A stretch of DNA of 64,000 nucleotides, from assembly GCA_018902385.1 (NCBI GenBank), contig JABSSW010000017.1:434001-498000 (forward strand), in the 5' to 3' direction. Source of the stretch: Physcia stellaris. Taxonomy: Eukaryota > Ascomycota > Lecanoromycetes > Caliciales > Physciaceae. Below the pieces are notes generated by a model that worked only from the letters and a program-made list of their open reading frames with translations, was not told the origin of the DNA and ran no database searches. Made by a program: the position numbers and the translations under genes. Positions 10,796-23,003 of this stretch are shown here, piece after piece (positions within the stretch are counted from its first letter, which is position 1; every line of letters begins with the position of its first letter).

Positions 10796-11785
10796 TTACC
10801 CACCCATCAATCCCCTCTTCTTCTCCTCCACAATCCTCCCCACCACCCCCTCGGCCTCCTTATTAATCTTCTCCATCTCCTTCTCCGCCCTCTTCAGCTC
10901 ATCCGGGCCCACCTTCCTCGCCAAACTCAGCGCCCTTAACCTCTTCTTCTGCACCGCCCTCGCCTGATTCAGCGCGGACAGTGCCGCATCCCCCTTCGCG
11001 GTAGCCTGCGCAGACGCTGCTTGGCGGGACTCAGTCGTGGTGGGGGGCACGGGGATATGGATTTCGAGTTGCTGGTTGGAGGAAGAGGCACCGGACCCAG
11101 AGTTGGGGGGTGGGGAGGGGGTGAGGACCTGAAGCGAGAGAGGCGAGGACTGGAGCGCCGAGGAAATATATTTGACATGCTGCGCACCTCATCAGTAACC
11201 CCCCTTAATAGCCAAAATCCCCTGCACCCCACAAAGGCGTGATACAGGCAGCGAGCGAGGAAAGGGGGAAACTCACCTCCTTCTCCCCAACCATAACAAC
11301 AACCACCCTCCCCCTCGGCACAACCTGCCCCACATCCCCCAACCTCACAACCTGCCTTCCTCCCTCCCCACCCCTCCCCTTCCCCGGCCCCAGCATAACC
11401 CTCAACCCCTCAACAGCCTCCAAATCCAAGCCCCCGCCTTCAGCTTCGCGAGCTCCGCCCTCAGAAACGTAGTCGCCTTCTCGATCTCAGTTTTGAAAGC
11501 AGAGAAATCCCGCGCGTCGTCGTTGGAGGCGGTTTTCGCGGCGTTGAGCTCCACGGTGCGTTTCTGGTCTTGTTTGCCGCCGCCTTTTTTGCGGAGGGGG
11601 GGCGTGGTGGAGAGGGGGCGGGCGGCGAGGGAGCAGCGGAGGCAGAGGGGTGGTCTGGGAGGTGGTGGGCGGAGGTAGGGGAGGGGGAGGTGGGGGAGTC
11701 GGCGGAGGCTTGGGGGAGCTGGGGTGGCATTTGGGGAGGCTTGGGGGGAGACTCTGAAGGCTTTGGGGCTCGGGCACGAATAGTT
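10796..11785 (-). CDS. Mitochondrial ribosome recycling factor (RRF family); start uncertain, one frame break
   Basis: The exon 11179-10796 holds the RRF C-terminal half: TTTESRQAASAQATAKGDAA, RAVQKKRLRALSLARKVGPD and KRAEKEMEKINKEAEGVV, the long helical hairpin of RRF. A 97-bp intron (GTGAGT...GCAG, 11180-11276) separates it from an upstream exon encoding LDLEAVEGLRVMLGPG, ending MVGEKE. Before that come a Pro/Ser-rich presequence (ARPLSTTPPLRKK) and DFSAFKTEIEKATTFLRAEL. RRF splits post-termination ribosomes with EF-G2. The frame is lost at C5 11431-11435; one more base would restore LKAGGLDLEAVEG. No ATG lies in the presequence frame, which is open from 11785. A tiny first exon (ATGTCAAA|GTAACG near 11848) or more undercalls in the C-rich presequence could explain that. 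Confidence 0.75.
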
Positions 11786-12445
11786 CTAAGGTACCTTAGG
11801 TGAGGGCGGGTGTCTGGTCGCTTGCGCGAAGTCACGTTACTTTGACATGGCGCTTGACTGTATCGGGGTTTTTGGGTCTCCTGTTTCGAGCTTCCAATTC
11901 TCGGATTGCAAAGAGGTGCTAAACTTGGAAATTCCGATTTAAGCTGGAATCTTGATAGCTTAAAGTAGGTGTTTGCTTAGGAGATACAAATGATGCAGAC
12001 AGTGACTACTATCGGTAATCACGGACAAGGGATCGTATGCTTACCTTTTAGAGCACACAGGTAGCCATGACTGATGATCACTGCGCCGTTTTGTCTAATT
12101 GGGTTCATGTCGAGTGTATGGGAGTAGAAATTGGGCATTGATCTGACGAGGTGTATCTTGGTTTCTCCTCGTGAAGAGACATCTTCTCAAAATTCGAGCA
12201 TTATCCATGTCTATCTAATCCGCATTCTAGTAAAGGCCGCACGCTAACGAAACCCTCAAGATATCAATCCCATGTTCGCACAGGGTATCGTCGTGAGAAG
12301 CGGGTCAAACACAAGAGCGCGTGCGTGGAGTAGATATCCAGCTGAAATGCTCGACAAACTTTTGTGCAACGCATATGATTTCTTGAGCATCACTGTAGCA
12401 GATCATTTGAAATCGTCAATCGGCCAAGAACCTATTTTTCTGCAT
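11786..12445. other. Intergenic between RRF gene and the SSB 3' end
   Basis: Contains a perfect 14-bp palindrome, CTAAGGTACCTTAG, at about 11785-11798 beside the RRF gene start. The rest shows no gene. Confidence 0.4.
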
Positions 12446-14621
12446 TTAACGTGTGGACATGGCTTTCGTCACCAACCTCTTCAATGCCAGCTCCTTCTTC
12501 TTGAGGTCGTCAGAAGCGGAATCCTCAATCTCAAGTTGGGCCATGGCGTCGCTGAGGGCAGTCTCAATTTTCTCCTTGGTACCGCGCTTAAGCTTCAGGG
12601 ACATTGTGGGGTCAGAAACAATTTCCTCAACTCGGGAGATGTAGGATTCGAGCTGTTGCCTAGCTTCGAACTTCTTACTGAATGCATCGTCGCTATTCTT
12701 GAACTTCGCGGCATCTATTTGCAATTAGCATAGGCCAATGAAATTGGAGTACGCATCACCTATACTTACCATTGATCATGTTCTCAATCTCTGTCGATGA
12801 TAGCTTACCAACGGAGTTGGAGATGGTAATATTTGCGCTTCGGCCGGATGTCTTCTCTGTAGCTGTGACCTTGAGGATACCATTGACATCGACTTCGAAG
12901 ACAACTTCAAGGACCGCGTCACCAGCCTTCATAGGCGGGATTGGAGCTAGAGTAAACTCCCCGAGCGATGTATTGTCCTCACAGTTGACTCGCTCGCCCT
13001 GGAAAACAGGAAACTGCACAGTTTGCTGATTGTCGGCAACGGTAGTAAATGTTCGTTTTTTCAGGGTAGGGACGGTGTTGCCACGAGGAACAACAGGTGC
13101 GAAGATGTTACCCTCCATAGCAACACCAAGCGATAAGGGAACGACGTCGAGGAGTAAAAGGTCGGCCGTATCGGCAGATGTAGCCTTTCCGGACAAGATG
13201 CCGGCTTGCACAGCAGCACCATAGGCAACGGCTTCATCAGGGTTGATGCTCTTCTCCAATTTCTTCCCGTCGAAGAAGTCGCTGAGGAGTTTTTGTATCT
13301 TGGGAATACGAGTAGAGCCACCAACAAGTACTATCTCGTCTACCTTGCCTTTGTCCAGTGCAGCATCCTTCAGCACTGACTGAACAGGGTCAATGGTACC
13401 ATTGAATGCTTTGGCATTCAAATCTTCGAAACGAGCGCGGGTAATCTGAGCATTGAAGTCTTCACCATCGAACAACGAGTCAATCTCAACGGTGGTTTGG
13501 GTGCCATTTGACAGCGTCCGCTTGGCACGCTCACAGGCCGTTCTTAATCGTCGCAGCGCTCGAGCGTCGCCAGACATATCCTTCTTCGTTTTTCGTTGAA
13601 ACTCCTTCTTGAAGTGATCGAGAAGGTTCGTGTCGAAATCTTGGCCACCAAGATGTGTATCACCAGCGGTAGCCTTGACCGTGAAGACACCACCCTGAAT
13701 GTGTAACAGCGAGACATCGAAGGTTCCACCACCGAGATCATAAATGAGGACGTTTCTCTCCTTGTCGGATTTCCCAGAACCGAGTCCATAAGCAATCGCA
13801 GCCGCAGTGGGCTCATTGATGATTCGAAGGACTTGGAGATCTGCGATAGCGCCTGCATCTTTGGTCGCTTGCCTCTGATTATCATTGAAATACTGGGCGA
13901 CAATTAGCGTATGCTTGCAATAAGACGGATCTCTCAGACTGACTGCAGGGACTGTGATGACAGCCTTCTTGACCTTCTTGCCAAGCTTGGTCTCCGCGAC
14001 TTCTTTCATCTATGATCGTGAGTAGAAAGTGTCTGTGCGGTAGCAATAGAAGCGCACCTTCATGAGGACCATAGAAGAGATTTCTTGCGGCGAGAAAGTC
14101 TTTGTCTCTTTCAGATATTCGACCTGCACCATTGGACTTCCACCCTGGTCAACGACCTTGAAAGGCCATGACTCTATGTCTTTTTTGACCGTTTGATCAT
14201 CGAATCTCCGCCCAATAAGACGCCTAACGAAAATGTCAGCCGGGTAAGCAGATTTACGTAGAGTTCGACAATTACGAACTTGATATCGAAGATAGTATTT
14301 GCCGGGTTCATAGCAGCCTGATTCTTCGCCGCTTCTCCAATCAATCGCTCCTCATCAGTGAAGGAGACGAATGAGGGCGTCGTAAAGCTTCCTTGCTCGT
14401 TGGCAACTAAAGAGCAGTTAGCCTCGGACGCTTCGAGCCGTCTGTGATCAGGGTGTGGATAATTAGGGACTTACTGATCTCGACATTTGTACCCTCGTAA
14501 TTAGCAACACACGAATATGTAGTTCCTAGGCATTGTTAACGGGGGCACGAAGTAGAAAAGCCGGGCGATGAGAAATACCTAAATCAATGCCAATGGCGCC
14601 TTCATACACTTCGTCTGCCAT
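12446..14621 (-). CDS. SSB1: SSB-type Hsp70, ribosome-associated chaperone
   Basis: Seven exons (14621-14579, 14525-14475, 14406-14280, 14223-14058, 14009-13944, 13892-12770, 12714-12446) total 614 residues, the usual Ssb length (613-614). The start [20 protein letters not shown] and end [14 protein letters not shown] are Ssb-like; there is no KDEL and no EEVD tail, ruling out BiP and cytosolic Ssa. ATPase marks include the phosphate-1 loop [18 protein letters not shown] and VGGSTRIPK. Ssb binds nascent chains at the ribosome exit with RAC (Zuo/Ssz). The fifth intron (13893-13943) is 51 bp, lacks in-frame stops and could be retained silently; family conservation ([15 protein letters not shown]) shows it is removed. 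A TA-flanked MITE lies 170-310 bp upstream of the start. Confidence 0.95.
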
Positions 14622-15210
14622 GTTGCCTAATTTGTCTGGAGAATTTAAGGAAAGGAGATGGTAAATGCAAATCTTGTCGGTGAAGCCAGGCAAAATGTTT
14701 CATAGCGCACTCTGGAAATTTTTGGGCTTGCACACTGGACCCTGAAAATCCGTCCAGACACTAAACCCCTTTGAGCACGGAGTAAAAGTGTGTACAGTCC
14801 CCTTCCACAGCGGGTGGTTAGCGTAAAATGCTTGATCTAACTTCAAGAAGTAAGCTTCAAAGAAATTATCGATTTAATCCTTGACCGCTAGAGAAGCTAA
14901 CCACCCGCTGTGGTAGGGGACTGACTGTATGCGTGGTTGAATGGCCTGGGGATACTCTACATACGAAAGCTGATATATACCATCAAGAACTACTGTCTTT
15001 TATATCACAGCACTATGCGGAATGTGCCACATAATTGAAGTTCGGACGATATTCTGAAAGCATCTAAATCATGTCTTGTTGTTACATGGAAAGGCCTCTC
15101 GATGAGTTTGAAGTGCCTTTCTAGTCGCAAGCTAACAGCCCGAGCAACAGGACTTAATGAACCTCCGCGCCCTGGAATTCTGAGATTAATGACATGAACT
15201 CAGAGGGAGT
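14622..15210. promoter_or_regulatory. SSB promoter region and RSC4 3' flank
   Basis: The 14622-14790 part, next to the SSB start, is the likely core promoter. The foldback element at 14795-14927 sits in the middle of the interval. No other structure seen. Confidence 0.5.
14795..14927. mobile_element. Short foldback MITE, Tc1/mariner-pogo-like, in the SSB promoter
   Basis: The arms 14793-14822 and 14896-14929 are inverted copies. They begin TACAGTCCCC and end GGTGGTTAGC on the inner side, with one mismatch and a 4-bp CAGT duplication in the right arm. TA dinucleotides flank the outer ends, as for pogo/Fot1-type elements with CAGT-starting termini. The 73-bp centre is not symmetrical and codes for nothing. 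The high arm identity suggests fairly recent movement or selection on the hairpin. Confidence 0.7.
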
Positions 15211-18033
15211 TCAGGCCTTGGTCAAATTCACAAATAACGTTATCTTCTCCGTCTCTATTTCTGGTCCGTTGCCCACTTTCGGCGTTCCTCTCGGTGTGCC
15301 TGCGACAACTTCAATCTCTATCCGATTGATAATGCCCGCTGCAACACGCGCTTCATACAGCGGCCGACTCGGATCGGTCTCCTCAGGCCTCTCAGGAATC
15401 GGGTTCAATCTCTGCATATTTGCGGTGACGAAGACTCTACTTGGCCGAATGCTGAGACTGGGGGCAAGCGTGGGACGGATTCTCAAGAAAAAGTGCGACG
15501 ATGGTAGATTTATGGTGATGGATTGTTGAGTAGCAATAGGCGATGGTGGTACATTAAACTGGAAAGGCCGATCCATTGTGAGACCTGGGTGTGTAGAGAT
15601 ATTGAGATTTGCAATGAGGGCATCGGACGCATCTGAAATAGTCAGCAATTGCAATTGTTATCGACTATTGATGACCCACCCTTTCCTTCTGGCCGCCAGC
15701 GATTGTCAAAGGGAGTAGCAGAAGCATGAGAGGTAGGGATATGGTTGTTGATGATAGGCGGTTGAGGAAGGGGGCTTCCGCTCGTCATACGCGATGTATT
15801 ATTCAGGGGAGGGGGCATTGCAATGGTTCCGCTACTAGGGCTTTGCCTAGCAGTTGACCGACGAACATCGCCATTAACGTGGACAGCTCCAAGCGTGGGG
15901 GACTGGCTCAACGCCGACTCCTTTTTCACCCCGTTCACCTTGGGATGCTCAGCAGAGTCACTGCGAAGTATGTCCTTTGCAATTGGTATGCCACTTTCTA
16001 TAACATTGTGTGAGCTCTTAGACTGTTCCGTTGTAGCGTGCGACATAACGAGATGGTTGGGATTACCAGCAGCAGGAGTTCGCCCGTTGGCTCCGGCGTT
16101 CACAAGATCCTGTTGACGTTTGAGGGATTCACTATCAACGGATACCCCGGAAGATCCAGTCTGCCTCTGGCCTCCAAATTTCAGCGTAATCTTTGGTGGT
16201 GGGTCGGGCGCTGGCATTCTTAGTTTGACCTTTGGTTGAGGTGGTTCTTGGACAAGACGTCTTGCTTCTCTCACGCGGCGTTTGAAATAGGACTACCGCA
16301 TTTTTAATGCTACGCTTCGGAAGCCATGAATGTCACGTACCTCGAGTTGTGTAGCAAGCTTTGATATACCACTTCCATCTTCATTATACTCACGAGCGTT
16401 GTTCCAAATATAATCACTTTCGTCTTCAAAGGCTTGCCAGCTCTTGAGCGATGTGTGACCAGTAGGCTTATCTCTTCCTTTGACCCCACGAACCTGCTTT
16501 TGTACGCTTCGGAGACATACTGGATGCTTGATGACTCGGTAGTAGTCCCTCAATTCACGGGACGGAAGATTGAGGAATGCACTACTGATAAGCTCGTCGC
16601 TGAAGACGCATGTCAGTGATGGCGTGGGCATCAGCCTGGTAAATACAGACTTATCGTTCTTCAGATTGATCATCTCAGTAATTATCTTCTCCTGCGCCTG
16701 TTGAAACGTGTCACCTTCAAAGCTCTCTCCTGCTCCTTCGGCGTCCTGCATGGCTGGCGTAGAGCTGGCTCTACGATCATTCGAAGTCTTAGCTGCTGAT
16801 GGCTGAGCTACCGGCGCTGTTCGTTTGCGCAACTTCGTGGTCTGTTCCACCTTTGGCGCCGTCGGAGTTTCCTCATGATCGGTCTCCCCTTCAGCATTGG
16901 CTTCAGGCGCCGTTCGTTTACGTAACTTTGTAGGCTCTGCCACCTGCGGCGGTATTCGTGTATCCTCGTGATCAGTTTCCCCTTCAGCATCGGCTTCTGC
17001 TGCGTTCTGCTCTTCTTCCTCTACCTGAGCTTGCCAGCCTTCAGGTACGGGGGTAGGGCCGGGTACGTAGGTGCCCGTTTTATATGCTGGATTGTTCATG
17101 GTCATGAAAGCTACAATAACCTTTCGCATCTTCTCGGCATCAGAAAAGACGGGGGACGACTTTTGGTTGAAGGACTTCGCATTTCCCACCATGCGTCTGA
17201 GATCACTCTCCATCAGGCTCAGGTTGGTGTACTCTCCGCGATCCAGCTTGCCCTAATAGAAGATAGATGTCAGCGTTCGTTCTTGTAAAAGCATCATGGC
17301 AAATAAAGCAGGAAATTGACATGTTCATGTAGCTTGCATGGTTCCCATCTTCAAGCAAGAGACCTGTGCAAGGTACGTACCTTGATCATATTGAGAGACA
17401 TTGGAAGACCAATCACGCGGTAGTATCCTGGGAACTTTTTCTACTTGTTGTCAGCTTCACTGCGACGAAATCCGTTCTATGCGTGCGGGCTTTACTTTGT
17501 CTGGTAAGTCGTAGAAGTATTCCGCTATCAGGTGCTCGCTGTACGGATATGTAAGCATGGAATTGGAAATTGGCAATTGTTACATACCGTTTGTCGCGCG
17601 AGGTCTGAAGCTGCTCCATGAATCGTAGGCCAATCTCTGTGGTAGTTTCGGCAGTTTCGCGAGTTTCCTCGGTCGAGGCCTTGAAAGTAGACTGTGTCAG
17701 TCATGGCTACTGCTGAGCAGAAGTACGAGATAATCGTGGAATTTATGGCGGGGTATAAGGACGAAAGAATGGGGTTGCAAGATGATGTTCCGAGCTCCCT
17801 CAGACCATGGGTCCGATTGAATCTAGCGAACATGAGGTGTGCTTAAACACCGCCGCTGCTCGACTGTACTCCCTTTACCCCACAACAATCGCATTGACAG
17901 CCACGGAAAGGGCCTGCGACAAACCAACCACAGCTGTACTCACCGGGATTTTCCTTCGTTTTGCACTATGCGCGTCTCCATCGTCTGCTGTGGCCGTTAC
18001 CGACCCTGACGCGGCCTTGCGTTTCGAACTCAT
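15211..18033 (-). CDS. RSC4: RSC4-like double-bromodomain subunit of the RSC remodeller
   Basis: Eight exons: 18033-17944, 17691-17588, 17538-17496, 17440-17381, 17252-16651, 16599-16341, 16292-15680, 15632-15211; 730 residues. It starts MSSKRKAASG with a KRRK patch. Bromodomain 1 (about 45-145) has EHLIAEYFYDLP, FPGYYRVIGLPMSLNMI and MVGNAKSFNQKSS. Bromodomain 2 (about 280-385) has FLNLPSRELRDYYRVIKHPV and YIWNNAREYNEDGS. PEPPQPKVKLRMP-like sequence follows in the linker, and the C-terminal domain (DALIANLNISTHP...) matches the Rsc4 C-terminus. RSC is an ATP-dependent nucleosome remodeller; Rsc4 reads acetylated H3. Between the bromodomains are two near-repeats of EGETDHE...LRKRTAP. The intron 16600-16650 is 51 bp and has no stops. 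The first intron (252 bp) is long for this window. Confidence 0.88.
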
Positions 18034-18871
18034 CCTCAGCTTCGCGATCGCGTTATCGTTTGGCGTAGCGCACTTCGGTCAACACTGGGTCAATGACAGC
18101 TCTTCGCAAGCGCCATATGGGTCAGACTGAAATTCTTTTCAAAGAATCAAAGAAGCCTTCAAAGAGTGGCGGTATGCGATCAATTTGGTGTTGAAGGGAG
18201 GAGATCTGCGGTATCAGTGAATGCGGAGCGGACAGATACGGGTACAACAGATAGATGTGGACAACTTTCAATCACGGGAGTCCAACTTCGAAGACTTCAG
18301 AACCGTTACAGCAGCATTCAACACATCATCGACTTTCACACAAGTGAATGGACGAGATCTTGGGAAAGCTGCCCTTCATGCTCCAATGCGCTAGCCAAGA
18401 ATAGCTAGTGATCTTGCCCACCAAACCACTTTATTAGCCCCGCGAAGTGGGAAGCCCCGACTTTGGCTGCACTTTGTTTACTTTCTCTTGATGGTCATCT
18501 TCAACTGTAACCTCGCCCTCCCTTCACCTACGAATGGATCTCGGCTCCTTCAAGAAAATCTGGTCAAGTAGTCAATAATAACCACTAGTCGACTGGTCAA
18601 GCCTCATAACCACTCCTAAGCAGCACAGCGCTGGCCCCAAAACATCCCACTTTGTGTTACAAACACCCTTTTTCGACATTGTGCGTCCGAAATCCCGGTC
18701 GAAGCAGAGACTCTATCATCCATCATCTTCAGCACCGTCTGAAAAGAACGATTTCACCCACCACAAATCCGTTGCTCGCGCAATTGGCCTTAGTGGGCAC
18801 CATTAGTCAAATCCAAATTTACTTCAAGAACCGCTTCTGTTCTCTCAGACTATCACACACCCGAGGTCAAT
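18034..18871. promoter_or_regulatory. Divergent promoter region of RSC4 and CKS1
   Basis: 838 bp between divergent start codons. Short open frames (18166-18408, 18652-18897, plus) have no motif; the second overlaps the CKS1 start in another frame and is a shadow. Confidence 0.5.
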
Positions 18872-19334
18872 ATGTCGCTAGCCGCCTTGGATCATGACAG
18901 AAGGAACAAGCAGCCTAGATTGCTCACAGAGGTGGAGAGGGAGCGCCTGGACGAATACATCGACGCAATTCATTATTCGTCGCGGTACTCTGACGACGAG
19001 TTCGAGTATCGGCACGTACAGCTACCGAAGGAAATGGTCAAAAGGATACCCAAAGACTATTTTGATCCATCGAAAGGTACACTCAAGCTGCTCTGGGAGG
19101 ATGAATGGAGGGGTCTGGGCATTACTCAGGTACCTTCTTTGGACCAAATTTCAAGACTCGCGAAGCTAATACATCCCGTGCAGAGTTTAGGTTGGGAGCA
19201 CTACGAAGTTCATGAGCCGGAGCCACACATTCTGCTGTTCAAGTAAGTCTCTTGGGCCTACCGTGATCTCCCATGCTGACGCGTCTGAAAGGCGACCAAT
19301 CAATTATCAGCCGCCAGTAATGACCCATCAGTAG
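18872..19334 (+). CDS. CKS1: CKS1, cyclin-dependent kinase regulatory subunit
   Basis: Exons 18872-19129, 19184-19242 and 19292-19334 give 119 residues. The CKS fold is nearly complete: [50 protein letters not shown], then [20 protein letters not shown] and RPINYQPP. The [10 protein letters not shown] segment is the beta-hinge; the anion pocket binds phosphothreonine on CDK targets. CKS1 is an adaptor for Cdc28/Cdk1 multisite phosphorylation. The first intron is 54 bp with no stop, so unspliced RNA would insert 18 residues just before the hinge strand. Start chosen at the first ATG; about 20 residues precede the core. Confidence 0.95.
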
Positions 19335-19585
19335 CATTGATATCACGCGTATCGTATCTATTCAAGCCTTCCAGCATTCTAGCCAGCGGAGTTTGCATTG
19401 ACAGGACTTGCCACAACGAATATGGAGGGTCGAAGTTTGACCGGTTGCTGTCAATCCCGAAACACTTATTGCTTGCACTTGCTCTACAATCCGAGTGGAT
19501 ACACTCATGTAGGAAATTTTCTATTGTAACGTCTCTATTCTTAGACTGTCTTCTTTTCGTGGCTTCCGTAATACTTCTGGTTTTC

Positions 19586-20381
19586 TTACTTTGAGGCACC
19601 AACGTTCTTTTCGAGCCACTCGTCCCACTGTTCGGCTGTGAAACTGCTAGAAATACTATTTTCGACGATGCCCTAATGCGACTGTTAGTGGGAAGGCAAC
19701 AATCAATCGCGAAAGGCTCACGTTGAAGAGGACCGTTGGGGTCACATGCACACCAGTCAATCGGTTCGCCTACGCAGCCACTCATCAGTCATAATCCGCG
19801 GCCTGACCGTTCGATCTGCTTCGAATCTCTCACCTTGACCATAAGCTTGATATCATCCGTCACTTTATTGCCTACATTCGCGCCTCCGTCCACCTCCTTG
19901 TCTGGGATCTCCAACAATCCATAAACCTCACCTTCATCAACCCCGACTGATGCCGCAATCTTCGCCAACCGCTTATAGGTATCATTTCGAGCCTCCCTCA
20001 CCACATACACGTCGAAGAAGTCCTTCTGCTGCTCGAACAGCTTGGCGCTGAAGCTCCAGAATTTGTCAGGTGCAAGACGTAACACGGCTGCCCCGGCTTC
20101 GTGGACAAGCGTCGATGACGGATGCCATGGCTGGATTTGCTGGCGGAAGATTATGGAGAGCTTCGAAGGATATTTACTGGGTAGAAGGGGAAGAACAGAT
20201 GTGTGGACTGTGTTGAACATCTTTGCGGAGAAGGGGCAGACATAATCGAGGTCTTGGCGGCTTGTCAGTACGATGGAAGACGAAAGAGTGCGATAGGCGT
20301 ACAGAGCTCAATTGTGTGGACTGCTTTGGGGTTCACATCCGCGGAATATGCCTGGCCTGCAAATTTGGGTGCGAGTGCCAT
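19586..20381 (-). CDS. DsbA/thioredoxin-fold protein (CPFS active-site motif)
   Basis: Four exons (20381-20303, 20252-19834, 19769-19722, 19672-19586) give 210 residues. After MALAPKFAGQ, strand VHTIELYLDYVCPFSAKMF carries the thioredoxin-like motif, here CPFS: the resolving cysteine is Ser, so it is a monothiol form. A helical insert follows (VHEAGAAVLRLAPDKFWSFS), then GVHVTPTVLFNGIV, which holds the cis-proline of the fold (VTPT). The end is FTAEQWDEWLEKNVGASK. It looks cytosolic, with no signal peptide. Fungal relatives are annotated only as thioredoxin-like; a substrate cannot be given. Confidence 0.75.
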
Positions 20382-20954
20382 GGCCGAGTATCAGACTTTG
20401 CAATTGCGAGACAATAATTACAGGATGGCTAGGAGAAGACTTGACAACAAACGTCACCGTTTAGTGAATGGTGGGGTACCACATTGCCATAAGGACTATT
20501 AACTAGGATGAGCAGCACGTCATCGGCTGCACCGTTGACGCACTCAAAAGGCGGAGCCCTGTGCAGGATCGGAAACAGCTACTGCAAGGCTGAAGTACCT
20601 TGAGTGTGCATCATTGAGTAAGTACATGTATTGAGTATGATGCGCATAAGGTGACTTTTTTTGCCTACAACTTTTGTGCAATGTGTCAATCACAATAATG
20701 ATTCACTAGCATCAACAGGGCCCCGCTTTGGAGTCGAGATCTAAACTGTACTCGCAAAGCTTAGCCAAAGCACCAGGCCGATGGGTGACGCTTCATTAAG
20801 AGCATAAAGATAAAGAAGATGGCGTCGTCGAGCTGGTGAAGTACCCAAACGCGTCTGAACGCGTGTCGATCAAAGCCGAGGTTCACAACCGCGCAACAAA
20901 CCCACTTTTGACTCTCCACACCTCATCCATACTAGATTTGTACCTTTGCCCACC
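20382..20954. promoter_or_regulatory. Divergent promoter region of the thioredoxin-fold and BTB1 genes
   Basis: 573 bp between divergent starts. A GAAGTACCTTGAG element at about 20592 belongs to the recurring GTACCTT set. No gene seen. Confidence 0.4.
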
Positions 20955-21839
20955 ATGGCGCCTCAGCGTCATGGTAAGCGCCATACAGCAACCAATGCGC
21001 TCGTGCCATACGATAAGTCAGGGTCGCAAAGCAGCCAGCGTCAAAACGATAATGAAGGGAGCACTAGGTTTTAATGCTTCAGCTTACTCGACGCGGTACT
21101 TTGCTTACTGGTAGTTCAGGTCTTTTGATGGCGCCTCCATGGTCACCCTTCTCGTTGGTGAAAAGGAAAATCCTTTCCATGTCCACATGGAAATGATATG
21201 CAATGAATCTGCATTTTTCAAGTCCGCTTTTATGGGGGCCGGCCAGTTTGAAGAAACGGCGCAAAAATCAATGAAGCTACCCGAGGATGATCCTGAGACA
21301 ATTGATAGGATGATACAGTGGATATACTTTAAGACTTATCCCTACGATCGGAAAGCGGCTAGGGAGGGACACCAAGATGCACAGAGCGCCTTGTGGCAGC
21401 TCGCATATTTGTACGTTGCTGCGGATAAATACGGAATCATTGCCCTCAAAAACGACATTATGCATCTGCTATACGGTATCGCGGGTCTTAATAAGACAAT
21501 ACCTCAAGACGAAGCAGTCCAATACGTGTACAACAATACAGATTCAGGTTCCAACCTGCGACGATTGATGGCGGAATGGCACGTATGGTTCGTAGAGTCT
21601 CGTTGGCTTAAGCACGAAATAGACGGTGCATTTGTCCATGAGAACTCGGAGTTTGCTGCGGATCTGATCACGGGGATGGCAGCAAAGCTTTATGGGGGAA
21701 CTTCTCCATGGACAGACTCCCCAATCAATTTCTTGAAGATATAGGAGGCGAAGATAAAGGAGAGGACAGCGACAACGACAGCCAGACGGGCAATGGCCAT
21801 AGTAGCAGCAGCGGGGATGACAGCTCCTCTACAACCTGA
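20955..21839 (+). CDS. BTB/POZ-domain protein, first of a tandem pair; one frame break near the 3' end
   Basis: Exon 1 (20955-21067) encodes a basic, disordered head (MAPQRHGKRHT). A 52-bp intron leads to exon 2 from 21120. The BTB domain reads RSFDGASMVTLLVGEKE, PFHVHMEMICNESAFFKSAF, KLPEDDPETIDRMIQWIYF, then LAYLYVAADKYGIIALKND. BTB domains dimerise and often bind Cul3; fungal single-BTB proteins of this type are abundant and mostly uncharacterised. The uncorrected frame stops at 21744 (NFLKI). If the C4 run at 21719-21722 had one more base, the protein would run on to 21839 with an acidic Ser-rich tail (DKGEDSDNDSQTGNG), 277 residues, which looks genuine. Same exon layout as the next BTB gene. 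Confidence 0.75.
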
Positions 21840-23003
21840 AACCCCTCAATCGGAGATACCTTACTCTAAGCACGTCCGGAAGGCAAACACGATAGGAAAT
21901 GAATCTACACTAAAACCAGATAAAGACAAGCCTTAAGGTGATGTTATGTGAGTTCCTTATTCACATCTTAGCACATCTACATATCTAACGAGAGAAGCAA
22001 GTCAGCCACGACTCGGAACCTTTCAGAGTGCTATTATCTGTGATGTCGTAGCACTCAAGGAATCAGCTGGAGTTGAAGGCTGGTCTTTTGCCAGACCAAA
22101 ATCTTGGTTTGTTCCTTGCAGTGGTAGTCTCCCGCGGATCACTACGATTGCGCTGAACGCCGTCGCAACGTCTAGTAAAGCGAAAGGTCTCATCCAAAAA
22201 ATTCGTACATAAGACCACCAAAACCATGACTCATTCTCTGTCCGCACTCCATTTTGCGTGGAATGTTCACCTTTGTAACAGAAATTAGCCTCCAAATAGG
22301 TCCAAAGGCTCAATTACAATCCCTTTCATAGTCAGAAGCTCTACACCAATTGATCCATACCATGTTCATGAGGCAATGTCTCGTACTCAGAATTAGCTAC
22401 ATTTCTACATATATGCTGTGACTTGAAAGATGTTCACGGCTACTCGGGACTAGCCGCTTCATGTCACAAACTTATGTATGAACCACATGGGAAGGGAAAA
22501 GAGTAGTAAGACGAGAGGTCTGAGAGGATGAATGTTCTCGGCAAAAAGCGTTGGATTGCCCCTCGACCATCCAGTCCCGATTCAAGCCCTGCAACTGCTA
22601 CTCAACAAAGCTACTCCACGCCCACAAATTATGAGAGATCAATGGGTTATCGAACGTGTTGGGATCATCCAGAAAATACTGATTCTTCGGCCCCAGGGAT
22701 GGATGTTAAGTGATGAGCTTGTCTTTACTCCGTACCTTGACCTGGTACAATGTTCGCAGTGGCAACTGGCCGGCGCATTTGTGAGGATCTCGTTGGGATA
22801 TGGGTTTACTTAGTCAATAGGAAAGATTTGTACCTTAGGGAGATACGCTTAAGGCTATTGGGGGGTACACCCCAATACTCGTGCCAACGCGTCAAGCGCG
22901 TGTAGACAGATCCTCCTTCCCCTCGTTCTTCAATCCCAAAACAAAACCCCAAATCAGAAACCACTCTATCTCTACTCCACGTCGCCTAATCACAGACGAG
23001 GCC
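21840..23003. other. Intergenic between the two BTB genes
   Basis: About 1.16 kb. A 93-codon ATG frame at 22532-22813 (+) has normal composition but no motif and cannot be supported. The rest seems non-coding. Confidence 0.4.

Noticed and set aside
22532-22813. 93-codon ATG frame between the BTB genes
   Set aside because: Looks protein-like in composition but matches nothing I know and has no supporting context.
22855-22885. Small hairpin ATTGGGG...CCCCAAT
   Set aside because: Seven-base stem only; no TA duplication or second copy, so not called as an element.
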